Shown here: positions 12,362-26,400 of the stretch, in pieces
Layout: every line of letters begins with the position of its first letter
Numbering within the stretch: position 1 is the stretch's first letter
Assembly (NCBI GenBank): GCA_016785225.1
Contig: JAFBJZ010000616.1
Span: forward strand, 372,001-436,000
DNA: 64,000 nt
Reading direction: 5' to 3'
Origin: Psettodes erumei
Lineage: Eukaryota > Chordata > Actinopteri > Pleuronectiformes > Psettodidae
Program-made: the position numbers and the translations under genes
The notes under the pieces: model-generated
Databases searched by the model: none
What the model was told of the DNA's origin: nothing
What the model saw: the letters and a program-made list of their open reading frames with translations, nothing else

Positions 12362-14289
12362 CCAAATACAAATGTTTGACAACAGATTTTTGACACAGTA
12401 AATGTTTTAATCCTTAGCAAGACACAATCTTTGACAAAAAAGAAAGAAAAATGTAGAATCTATGTACTTTTTAGATGTACTCTCACCATCTCCGCTGAGA
12501 AAAGATGATCACATGTAGTGCACGGTTTCAGCAGCAAGACTCAGCACACATTCCGATCAAATTAAAAAGTCCATTTTATCACTTAAAGGTTCCTCAAGGT
12601 TTAATTGTGCACCACAGGTTGGTAATTAGAATGGCATCAATGAAAATCAACGTCGCCATTTAGACCAGTTAATCTTTTTTCCTTTTTTTGAGCAACAGGC
12701 CATATGAAGTTTTGGCCATGTCTGCAAATTTCTTAATGAATGAGTCAGGGGAAAATTAATAGTTCACAACAACTGGCAACATCCAAAATCAATGGCATGT
12801 CTTGTGATGACCAGTTTTGCTTATGCTAATGCGGCGCCTGTCCATTCAGGTGCATAATGACTGCAGAGGAGTCAGGCTCCAATTTGGTGAAGAAGCTTTT
12901 GCACACGATGACAGCTTATTATGGTGTGAGGAATGAAGAGGGGCAACGTTAAGTGTTACTCAGCAAAAATCAGCTGCTGTTGGTGACGACGACCTGCAGA
13001 GGCAGCCAGATTCACCCACGCAAGAAGACAAATTAGGACATGCATGCACACACACATACACAGATAGATAGAGGCACACATTGTTTCTACAAGTCAGAAT
13101 TGCAAATTCATCACCCCGACACAAATATCTGCTGCTGAGCAGAGTGATAAAGTTTGTTTGTTCATTCTGATGATTTTAATGAGAGACAGTGATGATGGTC
13201 TTGTTAGTGCTGATGGTGTCGTGTTAGGTGTCACTCTTGTTCCTGCTGGACTGAGCCAGTTCTGCAAAGACACACTGAATCCAGTTCAGTAGGCACACGA
13301 GTACACAACCCCAGAAAAAAATATGCCTTGTTATCACGTTCCCAAAATGAGTGAAAGCACAAATTTTAACAAGTCTATTTTAAACCCTGAACAGTGAAGG
13401 AAACTTTTATTAACTGAAATCATCTTTATCTTTGAAATTTTAGGAGATAACCAGCTACAAAATGGACATACATATGTGTTGACAATGAACTGATACTCAG
13501 GGAAAACTGAAAATGAGCGCTGTGCTTCACAAATCATACTGACAAGACCTTGTTGTCATCCATTGTTGTCGTCTCTCCTCCTCAATAGAACCGTCATAAA
13601 TCAGAGGAAACCAAATATGATACAGTGTGCCTGGACATGCAAAGACTTCTCCAGCATTCCTCTTTGTTTTACACTGCAGGTGGGCTGTGCTTTTTCTGCG
13701 TCCTTTTACTTCCCTCACACCTCTCCATTTGAGGGTTGCCAGGGGCTCTCAGGTGTGCTGGGAGCTCATTCTTTCATGTCAGACACTGAACTTAGCCACT
13801 GTGAACAATTTCTGATTGCTTTTAATGCTCACTAATGAGCTAAGTTCTGCATCTTCAGAAAAGTCATCCCCGCATGGCACTCACAGTGGGAAATCTGAGC
13901 AGTATGTGTCTCATTCTGTAAGAGATACAAAGAAAAGAAGCCTTTGTAAACCTTTCACTCATTAAATCATACAGATTTTAATGGAGATCAGCGATTTATT
14001 TGAATCCTGTAAAAGTAAGTCTGCTGCATAAACCAATGGTCTGTTGTCATGCTGTGATTTATCTAAGTGAGAAATCCAGGGCCACTGTGGGCAAAGAAGT
14101 CATTAAACATAGAAAAATCCCAGAAGAAATTAGTTGTTAAAAACAATCTGAATTCTATTTATATAATATATAACACTGACCACTAATAATGAATGGAGAA
14201 TGTGTGAGGTTTTAGAGTAGTGGTTGGCCACAGAGTTAGACCACTGCATATACTTTAAAATGCTATGACTGAATAGATCTTCCTGTTAA

Positions 14290-14660
14290 TGAGCCTTGTA
14301 AAAATGTGCTGAAAACACCACAAGCAAAAGTCCTTCATGCAAAATCTTACATTTTAGGTAAATTTACAAAAATATCAACAGCAAAGTATGTACTGGTTAT
14401 TACTCATTAACATGTACTCATTATTCTTCATGTCGCTGTTAAATGGTCACATTTGGTATTACTGGACTGATGCATAATGCATAAACATGTGAGCAGCATT
14501 TTTTCATTGCAGATGGTGGAAAACATTTTAACTACTTTACATACCATTTTTACTGGTTAATCTTTAGTTCATTGTATTTTATGGGATGTATGGGATTCAT
14601 ACAGATAAATGCAGTGGAGTAAAAAGTACATTATTTCAATGTGAAATGTAGTTGACAGCG
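14290..14660 (+). repeat. Degenerate copy of an abundant teleost dispersed repeat (AAGTA-rich family)
   Basis: The order of words (AAAGTCCTTCATGCAAAATCTTAC, then GTGAGCAGCATTTT, TTTTAACTACTTTA, and GCAGTGGAGTAAAAAGTACA with a TTTCAATGTGAAATGTAG tail) matches a repeat I recall as very common in percomorph genomes. Related fragments occur at about 31615-32095, 47590-48060, 49500-49640 and 50750-50960. I cannot name the family with certainty; it has no coding capacity here. Confidence 0.6.
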
Positions 14661-17562
14661 GGAAACCCCCCTTTCCACGCAAGACCATGGAAAGTCTATG
14701 TTAGCCCACATGGATATTTCATGATGAGCAGGTGCTTCATATAAGTTTTAAATGAAGATATCAGCTTTCTCTTTTCAGACGGTGGTTGTCTTCCCTCCAC
14801 AGCCGCGAAGAGTCTCTGCCTTCGCCGTTTGTACTCAGATAGTTTGTCCGAGCCTCAGGACACAGGCTCATTTTTCAGAATAAACTGTTAGTTTGCACAA
14901 ACAATGGTGCCATGACATCACCACTCAGTGAAAAACAACACCCCTCTCATGTTCGTGCCGCCTCAATCTGGAGCCTTATGAGTAAACTTATTACACCCAC
15001 ATATGCATTAATTCTGCCTGCATATTCTGCAATATTACTTATTTTGCTAATTGAAATGACAGAATTTGAGTGTAAATCTCTCATGGTCATATTTAGTCTC
15101 TTCACTCTGCCAAGTTGCAATGGTTTTATTGACTGTAAAGTAAGTAATACATGACTGGAAGGAAGTATTAATGAGAGAATTCTTCATCACTTGTTTATTG
15201 GTGTTGCCCAAATAAGTCATCATTGCAGACTCCGTCCTCACAGCAACTTGGATTTCACATTCTAGCAGCGGCGCAAATCTTGTAAACACAACCCAAGACT
15301 TGGATTAGTTTCAAGGGTATCAGTGTCCGAGTGAAGTTACCTGAGCTCGGCTGCCATTATGTCATTTTTCACCCTGCTTCAGGAAAAGAAAAGGCAGCTG
15401 CAGCCTTTGTCATCCCGCCACCTCTTCCTTCTCCCCTGTGGAGAACAAGTGTGATGATCCACCTTGGGATTAAATAAGAAGGATAACAAAGCCTCCGCTA
15501 TCACCTTCAAAATCTTTTTCTTTTTACATGTTCACATGTTTACATGTTACAGGTTTGTTCAGCCTAGGTAAATGGTCTCTTCTGGGAGGGAGAACCAAGC
15601 AAACCCTCTCAGAGTTGGGGAAGTTGTTATGAGGAAAAAGCGAGTGAAATAGGAGGAGAGAGGAGGAACAGACAAATGAGGGCAGAGAAGGAATGAGTGG
15701 CACGGACTAAACAAGCAAAACAAAAGTATTTGATGTACAAAAATATTCCCTTAATAGGGAAAAATAAACCTAAAAGTATTGTAGAATCGTTCCAACACTT
15801 GCAATGGATTTTTGGTTGTAGCATCTCTTCTTACATTCTCCTCCTCTGTTGACCAAAGAACTGAAAGCAGGCAGTCATTTGCAAACATGTGAATCTCAAC
15901 TCACCTGTTTGGAAACAAAGAGGTTGTGGTTGATGAGACAGGAAGAGGCCCTCAGCATTGTCGAGCCCAAGTCACTCCCTGCCGGTTCCCCAGTTTCCCC
16001 CCAGTTTTCTGTCGCATGTTCCCAGCAGAACAGCGCTGCTCTCTACTCCTCAAGCTGTTCAGTGCGAGCTGTGGGCGAGCGAGGGGGTGAGCATGTGTAA
16101 AAAGAGAGAAGGCATGGGGGGGGGTAGAGAGGGATGAGGGGAGGTGGGCGGGTGGGAGGATGATGGGACAGGTGTGGAATTTACACACCCTGCTGGTAGC
16201 ACACACTATTGGCATATTTGCTTCAGCCTGATGAGTCACCCTTCTTGTGGAGGGGAGAATGTAGTTTCTCTGAGAGTGAGAGGGAGACTTAAAAATAAAG
16301 GAATGTAAAGTCTGCAGGATGTGTCAGGCCCAGGGGACAAAAGTTTATTCAATTGAAATACTTAAGATTTTAGCTCTAAAAGTCTCCCATTTGAGCATAA
16401 CAAACACAAACACTGACCCTACCGAAGCAAGAAGTAGAAACAGGGGGAAAAAGAAGCGACCTGAGTTCTCCACCCCCCACCCCCACCCCCGATCAGATTT
16501 GAGGAGACACTTTTAGCCAAATTATAATCTCATTTTAACAAAACAGAAAAAATGTGATGAAGTAAATCAAAACATTTTACAGTTCCTTGTTTCTTTTTTT
16601 ATATACCCCCTCCTTCTTAGGATATTTGCCCAACCACATTATTCAGACTATGAAAACTTAGTTACTGATCATGAAAAAACTGACCGGCGCACTCACTTTT
16701 TGTTTCTTATAGCCCGTGTGGCAAACACCACTCCTCTGACACCCTAAGCTCTTTAGAACGAAAAAACTAATAAACTCTATCCAATTGTAACAAAGCCAAG
16801 GAGATGGAAAACTTTCACCCTCCATCACACGAGGGTCCTCATGTCAGTCACCATACCCCCCATATACATTCTGCCCTCCCTCCATCAAGGCGATTGTTTT
16901 GATCTGACGGCTGACACCTGATATGCAGTGCTTCCATACATGGTTGGTACATGTCGCTGTCCCTCTGCAGCGGGGCAGCGAGGCTGAAAAAAACAGTGAG
17001 GCTGTCTCGAGTTGTTTTTTTCCTCTTGCCTTTTAAGAGCACTCTGCAGCCCGCTCCTCTCTGGCCCCTAATGCACCCGGTCCATTTAGCAAGGCAGAGC
17101 TGTGAAACCCAAGATCACAGATGTGGTCAAAAACAATTTCACCCTCCGATTGAGCCAATATCCACATTACACTTTGAAACAGGAATCCGATCCATGTTAC
17201 TGTACATTACAATGTACAAGCTCTACATTTTGTAACTTGTTCGCTTATTGCACAGTATTCCCTGGACTTGTAGCCAATTCATTTAACAATAAATCTGTCT
17301 TGTAAAGCCCCAGAAAAGCTTATTATCTTTCCAGATACTTTACATCCTCTCAGTGACCTTTATTTGACTTGGTGACCTCGGCGACTAAACACAAAACCGT
17401 ATTCATATGAGAGAGAAAAAGCCCATTTTCTTAGCAACTATTTCTCGAGGTCAGTGTTTTGGAGCAAGAGTAAGCCCCAAGCCCAAAGAGATGCGGCAGC
17501 TTCTGTGTGAAACCAGATCCAGTCTAGAGTGATGGGCAGTGCATGGCAGGGAGTCCTGGATG

Positions 17563-17580
17563 CATTAGCCCAGGCTAATG
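17563..17580. promoter_or_regulatory. Perfect inverted repeat with paired homeodomain-type TAAT cores
   Basis: CATTAGCC, a two-base spacer (CA) and GGCTAATG form exact 8-bp arms. Each arm carries an ATTAG/CTAAT core of the kind bound by homeodomain proteins. The flanking 17500-17650 is more GC-rich and less repetitive than its surroundings, so it could be a conserved non-coding element. This is inference only. Confidence 0.3.
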
Positions 17581-17770
17581 GGCTAGCTGGCTCTGAGAGG
17601 CCTATCTGTCCATTATGTGTGGCTACGGCTGGAGGAGCTTGCAGGTAAACTGGTCCCTGACTGCTCGGATGTCCAGCAAGTCCCTTAAGTTTCCTATCAT
17701 TCAGTTACAGTATGGGATGCTCATTTCTGAAATCATTTGATTTCTACTTGACATGAAGATTTTTTTTTAA

Positions 17771-18123
17771 CCCTTGGATGCATGACCCACCAATACCTAC
17801 ACTCTTTCATGAATTAGAATCAATGCGTTTATGCAATAAACTTAAGAAATTTCTTTAATCTTGGTTAAAGATGATGATTTTTATTATATTTTGATCAACA
17901 AAAGAGTGATTTAATTTTTTACATGCTCATTTATCACTTTTTATTCACATTTTATCACAAAACAATCAATCAATGAGGTATCAAAAAATGTAATGGCCTC
18001 ATGTCACAAACATGTTTTATGAGGAATACCTGGAATATGAAAATATAAATACTTTTAATGTCAAAGATTTTGAAGAATAACAACCCTTGGGGTCATTTTT
18101 GACCCCACTTATTCATCTAAGGG
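17771..18123. mobile_element. piggyBac-type MITE (353 bp) flanked by TTAA
   Basis: TTAA sits at 17767-17770 and again at 18124-18127. The element starts CCCTTGGATGCATGA and ends with the near-inverse of that sequence, ATTCATCTAAGGG. TTAA target sites with CCCTT-type ends are diagnostic of piggyBac elements. The interior is AT-rich with no transposase, so it is non-autonomous. Confidence 0.8.
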
Positions 18124-18539
18124 TTAAATTATCTGTTAATTTCTATTTGGCTGTTTGCATGGCAGTTGGGGATGACAAAGTCAGTTCTATTGGTTGGTTG
18201 AAATATCTATCTATCTCTCTACCATAAAATTTAACAGGCAAAGAACAAGAAAAATGCCATAAATAAATTCCATCCAATCTGTCATTTTCATCTAATTTGA
18301 CTTTTGAAAAAATAACTTATCAAACATGGCCTGCGAGAGCTGAAATGAATCCTGCTTCACTGACAAAGGTGACAGTTAATAGTTTTCCTCAAGGCAGATG
18401 ATGAAGGACGGTAGGTTTTCCGTCCTTGTGTTGAGGTTCAGGACACTGGCATGGCTCTGGAGGGAGGTGCGCGATAGTTAAAAAGGCCACGGGGATGGAG
18501 CCATGTGATGTATGGATCTTTATGTAGAGAGAAGTTGAT

Positions 18540-18870
18540 TGATCTGCATCCTCTGCTGCATGCAAAGCCAACGGGCATTTTGGAGGGAGTGAGCAATATA
18601 AAAGAGCAGGAGAGAGAGACAGAATGAATGCACTCAGGCGGGAGGATCTTTTGGATATGCTGCAGGACTTTGGATGATGTGCCATAGAGGGTGCTGTTGC
18701 ATTAATCAAATCTGGAGGTGATAAATGCCTGAATTAGAGTTTCAGCAGCCAAGAATAAGAATGAAGGACAGAGATGGGCAATGTTTATAGTGGCAGAAAA
18801 GGTTATTTCACTCAGCGGGATTATCAGACTAACATCCATCAAAAACCTGAGCAGCATAATTTGTATGTTT
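18540..18870. repeat. Probable degenerate interspersed repeat fragment
   Basis: The string around 18690-18760 (GCATTAATCAAATCTGGAGG, then TGATAAATGCCTGAATTAGA) resembles a repeat that I recall recurring in fish introns and 3' UTRs, with words on the pattern AGTCCAGTCTGGAGGTGA. Frames are broken on both strands. The class was not determined. Confidence 0.4.
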
Positions 18871-20829
18871 GAATACAATTCATCTGGGATATAATGCACA
18901 TCATGTAATTGCATTTTTGCATGCATTTTTAAATGTGTTTTGAGATGAGACAAGGACAATAATTAGTAAACTCCTGGGTAAAAATGTACTGGTAACTGAC
19001 TTCCATTTTGCAGCTATATTTCGCTCCTGTGAATGCATGACCTTGTAATAAAACTGCAGAGGATCATGAGTGCCACCTATTGAGCATGATGAGAATTTTA
19101 ATCTACTTCAGAGGAGTAAATGATTATTTCAATCAGTTTCATGACTTCAGGAAATTGGAGGAAAAGCTCAACAATTTTGTTCTGTAAGCAAGATCACGTT
19201 ACGTTACGTTACGTTGCGAGCAGCTGCCGACTGTGCCACACACCATTCAACGCTCAGACATCCTGGACTCTCAGCGGGACTGGGAGATATCCAGTTGCCA
19301 GCAGGACAGGAAAACAACATCTGTGAAAATGGCCAGGCGACCTCTGACCCCCTCCCAGCGGTTCGTGACACTTGTACATACCAAGCTGTCAGGTCGGCCA
19401 CACCAATCGTCTCTTGTGGTGCAAGTGGTATCACACAGGAAATGCAAGGGAGTTAATTCTAGTCAGTAAATTTGAAGTGATTCTTCCAAAACAAGTGTCT
19501 CAGTTAAAGAGCAGATAAATAATCACCCAGCAATGATCTTTTCAGAGGAGGTTGGGCTCTTTTTCCAAATGGTGAATATCTCACTCTGGAATGAAAGTCT
19601 TTGCTGAGAAACTAATTAAACTCTTCCTGATGTCAGTGAGTGAATTTTACTGGTATCTCTTACTGAACAGAAAAAACAGAAATATCCTCATTCATGCTGG
19701 GTGTCATGGCCCAATTCCAATAAAGCTGCAATTGTGGATTATTTTCTTGAGTAACCCATTAAGTGTTTTTTAGAAATCATCATAAAATGTATGTTGAAAT
19801 ATTTAGACATATTCAGATTACACTGAGAAAGAACATTAAAGTAAGCTGCTTCTTAAATATGATCATATTAAAAAATCTGTGACCATCCTGCTTTGCATTT
19901 TTTGCTGGAACAAATGATCAATCAGAATAGTTTTAGATGAATATATTAGATAATTAGTTGATCAACTAACAGCTGCAGCTCTAAAGTCTATACTAAATGC
20001 ACATAGTATATATTATCGGCCTATACACTGGCTACACAGGTTAAACTTCACAAATAGCAAAACCTGCAAATGATTTGAATTCTTTGCAGACGAGAACCGC
20101 CTCAGTTTCCTCTATGCAATGGGAAACTTCTCTCCAAACACTGTTCCTGTAGAAAAAGGCTTGTGAGACTACAAGCTGTAATCATCCAAAAATATTTGGT
20201 GAATCGCATATTCATCATCCAAAAGCTCTTTTAGCAAAAGCATTGTTCTGACTGAGGGCAGCTGCTGGCAGAAAATTGCAGGAAACGGGACGAATTCATT
20301 TATGTTTCAGACTCTCCTATGATCTCCTGTGGTGCGGAAACGACACATTCAGGTAAAACATAAACGCAAAGTGTTCCCCTATTTCCCTTCTATTTTTCTT
20401 CTGTTTGCTAGTAGAAGGTATAATTTTCTACTTGTAAACATGTCACTATTGCAAGGCATATTATCATGGTTAGTTCTGATACCAAAACAATTGCAAAAAC
20501 TCTGAAACACTTTTGCAATTTATTTTGATGGTCCACACTTGTCACTGAGGCCACTGTGCTTGATCTCCTCCATGTTTTCTCTGATATACCTCAACTAACA
20601 GCAGCAAAATTTCTTTCCTGTTTCAGCTTTTTCTCCTTCTATTTCAGACAGTTTCCCATTATTACATCCAATTTAATGTTGTGGCAGATCTGTGTACTTT
20701 TGACTTGAAACTACAAAATAGCTTTTAAACCACATTGCTAATGGTTCAGAATACACTCTTTCCAAAGAGGCCATAGATATACACCAATCATCCACAACAT
20801 TAAAACCACTTATTATAATGGGTTTCAAG

Positions 20830-21175
20830 ATAGGAGGGCAGTTGAGAGGCAGGTAGGTGCAGTGGAGGTACGTTGATTGAAAACAAAATCAAACTGACCG
20901 ACGGACTGGCGGAAGCAGGCCAGCAGGAAGAGGATTCCAAAAGGGAAACGCTGACACTTTAAATACAAAAGGGGGCGAGGAGAAAACTGAACACAGGTGA
21001 GGCACATTGGGGCAGGAGCAGGTAATCAGGGAGGGTGGGGAAGAGAACAAAGACAGGAAGTAGCAGCAACACAAGACACACTAGGAAATGGCAATGTCAA
21101 AATAAAACAGGAAAGAAAGAGTCCAAAGAATCAAAATGATCAAAAGTGTGAGGTGGCAGGCTGTGACACATGGCA
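20830..21175. repeat. Dispersed repeat copy related to the one at 38600-38990
   Basis: It shares an ordered set of words with the later copy: a GGACTGG/GGACTAGG block, TTTAAATACAAAAGGGG against CTTAAATATATGGGG, CACAGGTGA/G with CAGGTAATCAGGG, an AACAAAGACA block, and a CACACTAGG-type end. Similar sequence is frequent in fish genomes in my recollection. There is no coding capacity. The family was not determined. Confidence 0.5.
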
Positions 21176-23269
21176 GTTTTAACGTCGCACGAGATGTGTA
21201 TATTGTAAGGACATTGGGTCATTGTTAGTTTCAGATGTGAATTGTTCAATACAATGAAAATCAATCAAGAATTTGCAGATTAACGTGCAGCAAACTGTAG
21301 GGATTATTTTCTTTTTCTGTTCTCCAGTAAATCAATAATATATAAGTCTCTTATTGGAACCATTCATACATGAGAATAATTGTGTGATCACTTTAAAACC
21401 ACTCTGTAAAGACACCAAACTTGAATCCAAGTAAGTCAATAAATGTGTCTGACTCTTTTGATGAATCTCAGTCTGGATAAGAACTGGACTGAACCTGAGA
21501 TCCAGCATTTCTTCATATGATCATCTTCACTACAGCTCTGTCAGTGACTCAGAGGACAAAAAAAAGACAGACAATGCTATATGAGAGCTGCGGCACTAAA
21601 TAAGATACTGCCACTTAGGAAAATAAGAGAGGTCGCAAAGCTGGAGCCAAGATTGAATGTTGTGTCAGCACAGTGTGTTAAACCACACTCCCAGGCTTGG
21701 CTGTGCCTGGAGCTGGTTCAGCTGAGGTCTCGCAGGACTGCCCATCTTCTTTTAATGGCTGTTTACGAAGCATAAAAACCCTTCTTGACACCTTCACTCC
21801 TCATCGGTGGCTCCTCTAACTCTGAGGCTAAGTGAGGACATCCCAGCAAACTTTCACCAAACCAGGTCATTGGACTTTTTAATGATGCTCGATCCATGTT
21901 GGCACGTTTCTCTTCAGATTAGATGTGAACTAAGCAAACGGCCTCACCAGCAAGAAACGATTGCTTTCAAGCGGCTCCACAGTACATCAGAAGACGATTT
22001 TTCCTTGCCATCCGCTGTACATTTCTATTATCTGCACAATTGAAGACACTGAGAGCTATTTGACACATTCACAAAAGAAATGCACTTATATTTCTTTTTC
22101 AGAGAAAGCTTTTGTTTGAGACTGATTTAAAGCTATTGTTTGAAGCAGATGTGAATCGGTGAAGAGCAAATGATGACTCCGACGTTAAACTGGTTCCCTC
22201 ACAGGATTTATCACATTATCATAATGGATCAGAAATTAAACACAATAGACAGTGAGCAGCTGTCAAACTGAGTGCAGCTTTGATTTCTCCCTCGGTGCAC
22301 TGCTTTAAGTTCATCGCCATTCATCCTGAAAGTATGAAGGCCGGGGGCTTCACTGTTTGTATTAAAAGGCAGTGCTTTCCACAGTTTCTCCTTTTAACCA
22401 TCAACTCTGACTTTTTCTGTGTTTCCTGAAAGTTTTCAGAAGCAAAGCATTGAATGGCATCGAATAAATGCTTCAGCTTTTGTTTGTGGGTAAACATGAG
22501 AGATCACTCTGAACAAATGGACGGCCTTGAACGTGGAGGTCAGGGAAACTGAGCTTTTTTAGAGACTTGCTGGCTCTGTTGTGATGCCTGTGAAACCAAA
22601 ATTTAAAACAACAAGAAGCTGAAAAGAATATAAAAAAACAGAGTTGACCCTTAATGTTTTGTGCTTAAATTGGATTATAGCAATATTGTATAATATGACA
22701 CTTAAATGGCCCATTTCCCGGGATGCATCAGTACTAGGCAATGCTGGGAATGCTTTTTTTGTAATACTTGTTTCTTTGCAACTTTTCCATCGGTAATGGA
22801 GTTATTTTGCATTGTCTTAAGTAAAAGTCCTCAATACTTCTTTCACCATTGCAAAAATACCAGATACATGTATCAATAGACTTCTGCAGTGGTCATTTCT
22901 AGTTTTCTTCACTGGCCTTGGCGTCGTGATGCTTAATGAACAATGTGATGTGGGCTTATCTAGGTCAGTGTATGTTACTGCTAAAGATCCGATCTGACTG
23001 AAAAAAGTCTAACTGTCTGTTCCTGTTTTAGACACACTTTCCCAGGCACTGAGACAATGCCTGGCCAGACAGCCTGATGTGTTCATGGTGCCAAATTGTT
23101 AAAGTCACAGATTAAATAAAAGGGTAAGAGCCAGACCTTTCAATGCAATATTTTAGCTTTTTATTTTTTATGACATGGTGGGGTGGCAGACATTGAGTCT
23201 GGACTTGTAAACACTTTCATCTTAACTTGGACTTGTATCTGTCAGACAGTATCTCAACCTCTGAATCTG

Positions 23270-23470
23270 AATCACAATATAACTTTTATCCACACTGCAA
23301 CATGGTTTACATTGGTCTGTCCAGCCCGAAATATCTCAACAATTATTAGATGCATTGCCATGGACTTTAGTACAGAAAAGTCCAATATTGTGATTCATGA
23401 CCAAATACCTGCAAAAATAGTGATTTTCCATCAGCCTCCTTACCATAGTGTAGAGAGTTTTCTGGATTGA
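23270..23470 (+). repeat. Degenerate teleost dispersed repeat fragment
   Basis: ATTAGATGCATTGCCATGGA, then TTTAGTACAGAAAAG and CAAATACCTGCAAAAATAGTG follow the order of a repeat I recall, with words on the patterns TGGATTGCCATGAAATTT, TACAGACATTCATG and CCTGCAAAACTAATGACATT. A related fragment lies at 40300-40410. It is non-coding. Confidence 0.45.
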
Positions 23471-26400
23471 GCACTGTAACAATTGGATATACTTTAAATA
23501 ATGCATTTGGAAAGAGATACGTGGTGGAAAAAAATTGTACTGCATTGGTCTCACAACTGCCCCTTACACACTAATCAGAGGCCATCTTGTAATGTGTCCT
23601 TTTGTGCAGTCAGTACAGAGCTGCCCCCACCACCACCACCACTGTTCAAAAGCAGAACCAGGTAAACACCAGCTTTTTTTTTCTTGAAGCACTTTGCTGC
23701 CATGTCCCGACAGCAAATGCAATCTCACGCCAACAGGGCAAAATGAATCATTTTGCTCCCATTTTCTTACTGTCAGCCATAGCAACAGCTTTTTTGAGAG
23801 CCATCTCAGCAGTACTTCTCAAGGCAACACTCCCCCCCCATCATTATCCTGTCCATTAGAGCTTTTTTCCTTTGTCATTTGGATTTCAGGCCTTTTTAAC
23901 AGCTAACTCCCGTGTGGTGTCCTTGATGCTCGGCACATAAAGAGAAATTAACCACAGCACCCTGAGGTCTTATACGCTTTGTGCAGATTCACTGTATATA
24001 CAGTATATTGTGAGATGATAGCTGAATACTTCCAAGGACTTAAAGCTGTGTTTTTAATTTTAATTATAATGAAATAAATCAAATCTATGCTGTGAAATTT
24101 CTCTTTTGGCAATAATTATCCAATCTTGTACAGAGGATGGGGTAAGGAATGAGCACAGTGATGTAGTTGATATCCAACATTTGTGTCCTTTATAGCAACA
24201 CTTATCTCAGCTGCACATTTCCAACATCACAAAACCATTTTGTACTCTCAAAAAAACTCAAAGAATACTTATCCTGTGAGTTGCATGACACAGCGTTTCT
24301 GCGGAATGATGATGCAATTTGGTTTCCTGGCTTGGAAATAGGAATTGTTTTATAATCCTCTTTGGAACAGCGTAACTATTGTGTTCCCTAAAAGCAGGAC
24401 GTGCACTGATATAAGGTGTGACCTAACTGGGTGTTAGAACTAATGTGTTTTTTGTAAAACCAGCTCAACATTGGCACTAGTCAGTATCCCAGAGAGGAGA
24501 AACCACTTCTGACACCAGAAACGTTGATTAAACTTGAATTAATAACAATAGCAAAACAGTTTCAAATAAAATGTGGATCCAGACCCAAACACTTTTCATT
24601 CTCCATACTCTTTGAGAGAAAGGCTGTTATAACTTGGGATAATCTGACAGGAAACTGGGGCAGGTAAAGGTAAACCATTCCCATTCCATTCAAAAACTAT
24701 CAGGCATCAAAATTACTCTGAGATAATTTATCATTATATTTAGTGTCTGATTGAACTAATTTACTTAAAATATTATTGATCACGCCTGATTATGAGATTT
24801 TAATCTGAAGTGGATCCAAGAAGGATACATGCACTGCTGGGAGAATGTATAAAGAAATTATGTATCTGCTTTGAAATGAAAGAAAATTTAACCTTATTTC
24901 TCATTAGTATACCGAGTAATGGCTAATGCAGCCCTTTTAAATTCAATGTAACAAATTGTATTAGTCTTTATCCAAGTTGCTATTTATTTCATGTATTCTG
25001 ATATTTAACTCCTCAAACTGGTTCATTGGGGTATTTGAACTGGGATTTGAAACAAATAACATAACTAATACACTAAACTAAAACACAACATAAAAAATAA
25101 AACAAGAAAAACCTATGGTTTTACTGCACATTACTGTTTAAGATTATAAATTCCCTGAATCCTTGTGCTTCATATAAAATGTGGGAAAACAAATACTAAT
25201 GCAAAAAGTTTTGTTTCTCTATCATACCAACACAAATCTCTCAGCAGTGAGTTCTTATGCATTCTATATGCATTCCACCCTGATGACTTGTCATCTTGTT
25301 CAACAAGGAAGTTCAAGATGTCTCGTTGTTTAAGGCGTCATCCCTCCTCTTAAAACTGATCAGAATCTCCTCTTCTCCAAATACTCTGTATAGCTGTGTG
25401 ATTAAGCATGAATAAAGCTATTTTTTGTTATTTTAAATACACTGTCTGTCAGGTATTGCTTGAGTTACTTTTAGCAAATTCTAACCATAAAAAAACAAAA
25501 CATATATTCTCATTTCAAGGATGGATGGAAATTTTGCTTGGTGTGGGGGCTCCTCATGAAAATGCAACGCCATAATTGACTGTCAGTGGGAGATCATTTG
25601 GGAGTGAAATTAGATTGACCTCATCTCTAGACACAAGAAGTGCTCATCCTCATTAGACCTCTCAGTGTGCAGTGAGGACACACACACACTTTTTTAATAA
25701 TGGACAAGGACCATGAAAAAGGTAAGAGCCACTATCTGTCATTGATTTTCTTTATCAAAGTTACAGAACTTGTCCAAGTGACAAATAAATAAATAGAAGT
25801 GGGGTACTGCAGCCTCAAAAAGGCATGCCTCATACTTACATTCAGTCTACATTAAAGCACTGATGTGAGCAGCTGCATGAAGGATTCAAGTTTCCAATTT
25901 TCTCAATACTCACAAGTGTGATAGGACAAACAGATGAACCTGTTGTGGGAGGTGGGGGTTACTGTTGCCTACTTCTCTTTTTAGCTTGACTGTTAACTGT
26001 TATAATTATAACATACATTGTGTGATGGTGAGTTTAAAAATACCAATGAGAACATAATGCCGCACACCCCTGTAAATAACAAAGCATAGCATGTGACCAG
26101 TGCATTATTAGAACACTTCTTATTTGGCTTTAAAGCTACAGTAGCTGCAGACTGTTCACTGTTACACACCCTGATGTCTATATCATTATGAATACATCGC
26201 ATGTGTTTTCTGGTGCAGATGTAACTGTCTAATGTGGGAATCACATTTTCACGCCATCAAAAACCTTACAACTCCATCTTGTGCCTCGGACTCCATTAAA
26301 CACAACAGAGATGAGATTTAGACAATCCCATATATGATGATGAAGACCAGGAGATATGATCAAAAGCGACACAACAGCAACCAAACAGACCTTGTGATCT

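Larger units (their letters stand above)
11800..17560. other. Gene-poor intergenic stretch
   Basis: No open frame here has a recognisable domain or exon structure; the longest are under 100 codons and scattered on both strands. Contents are the TATC microsatellite, a dispersed repeat copy at about 14290-14660, and a C-rich run near 16470-16490. A low-level regulatory role cannot be judged without comparative alignment. Confidence 0.65.

Noticed and set aside
23991..24004. 14-bp perfect palindrome ACTGTATATACAGT
   Set aside because: Short AT-rich palindromes are expected by chance in this composition; no other context supports a function.
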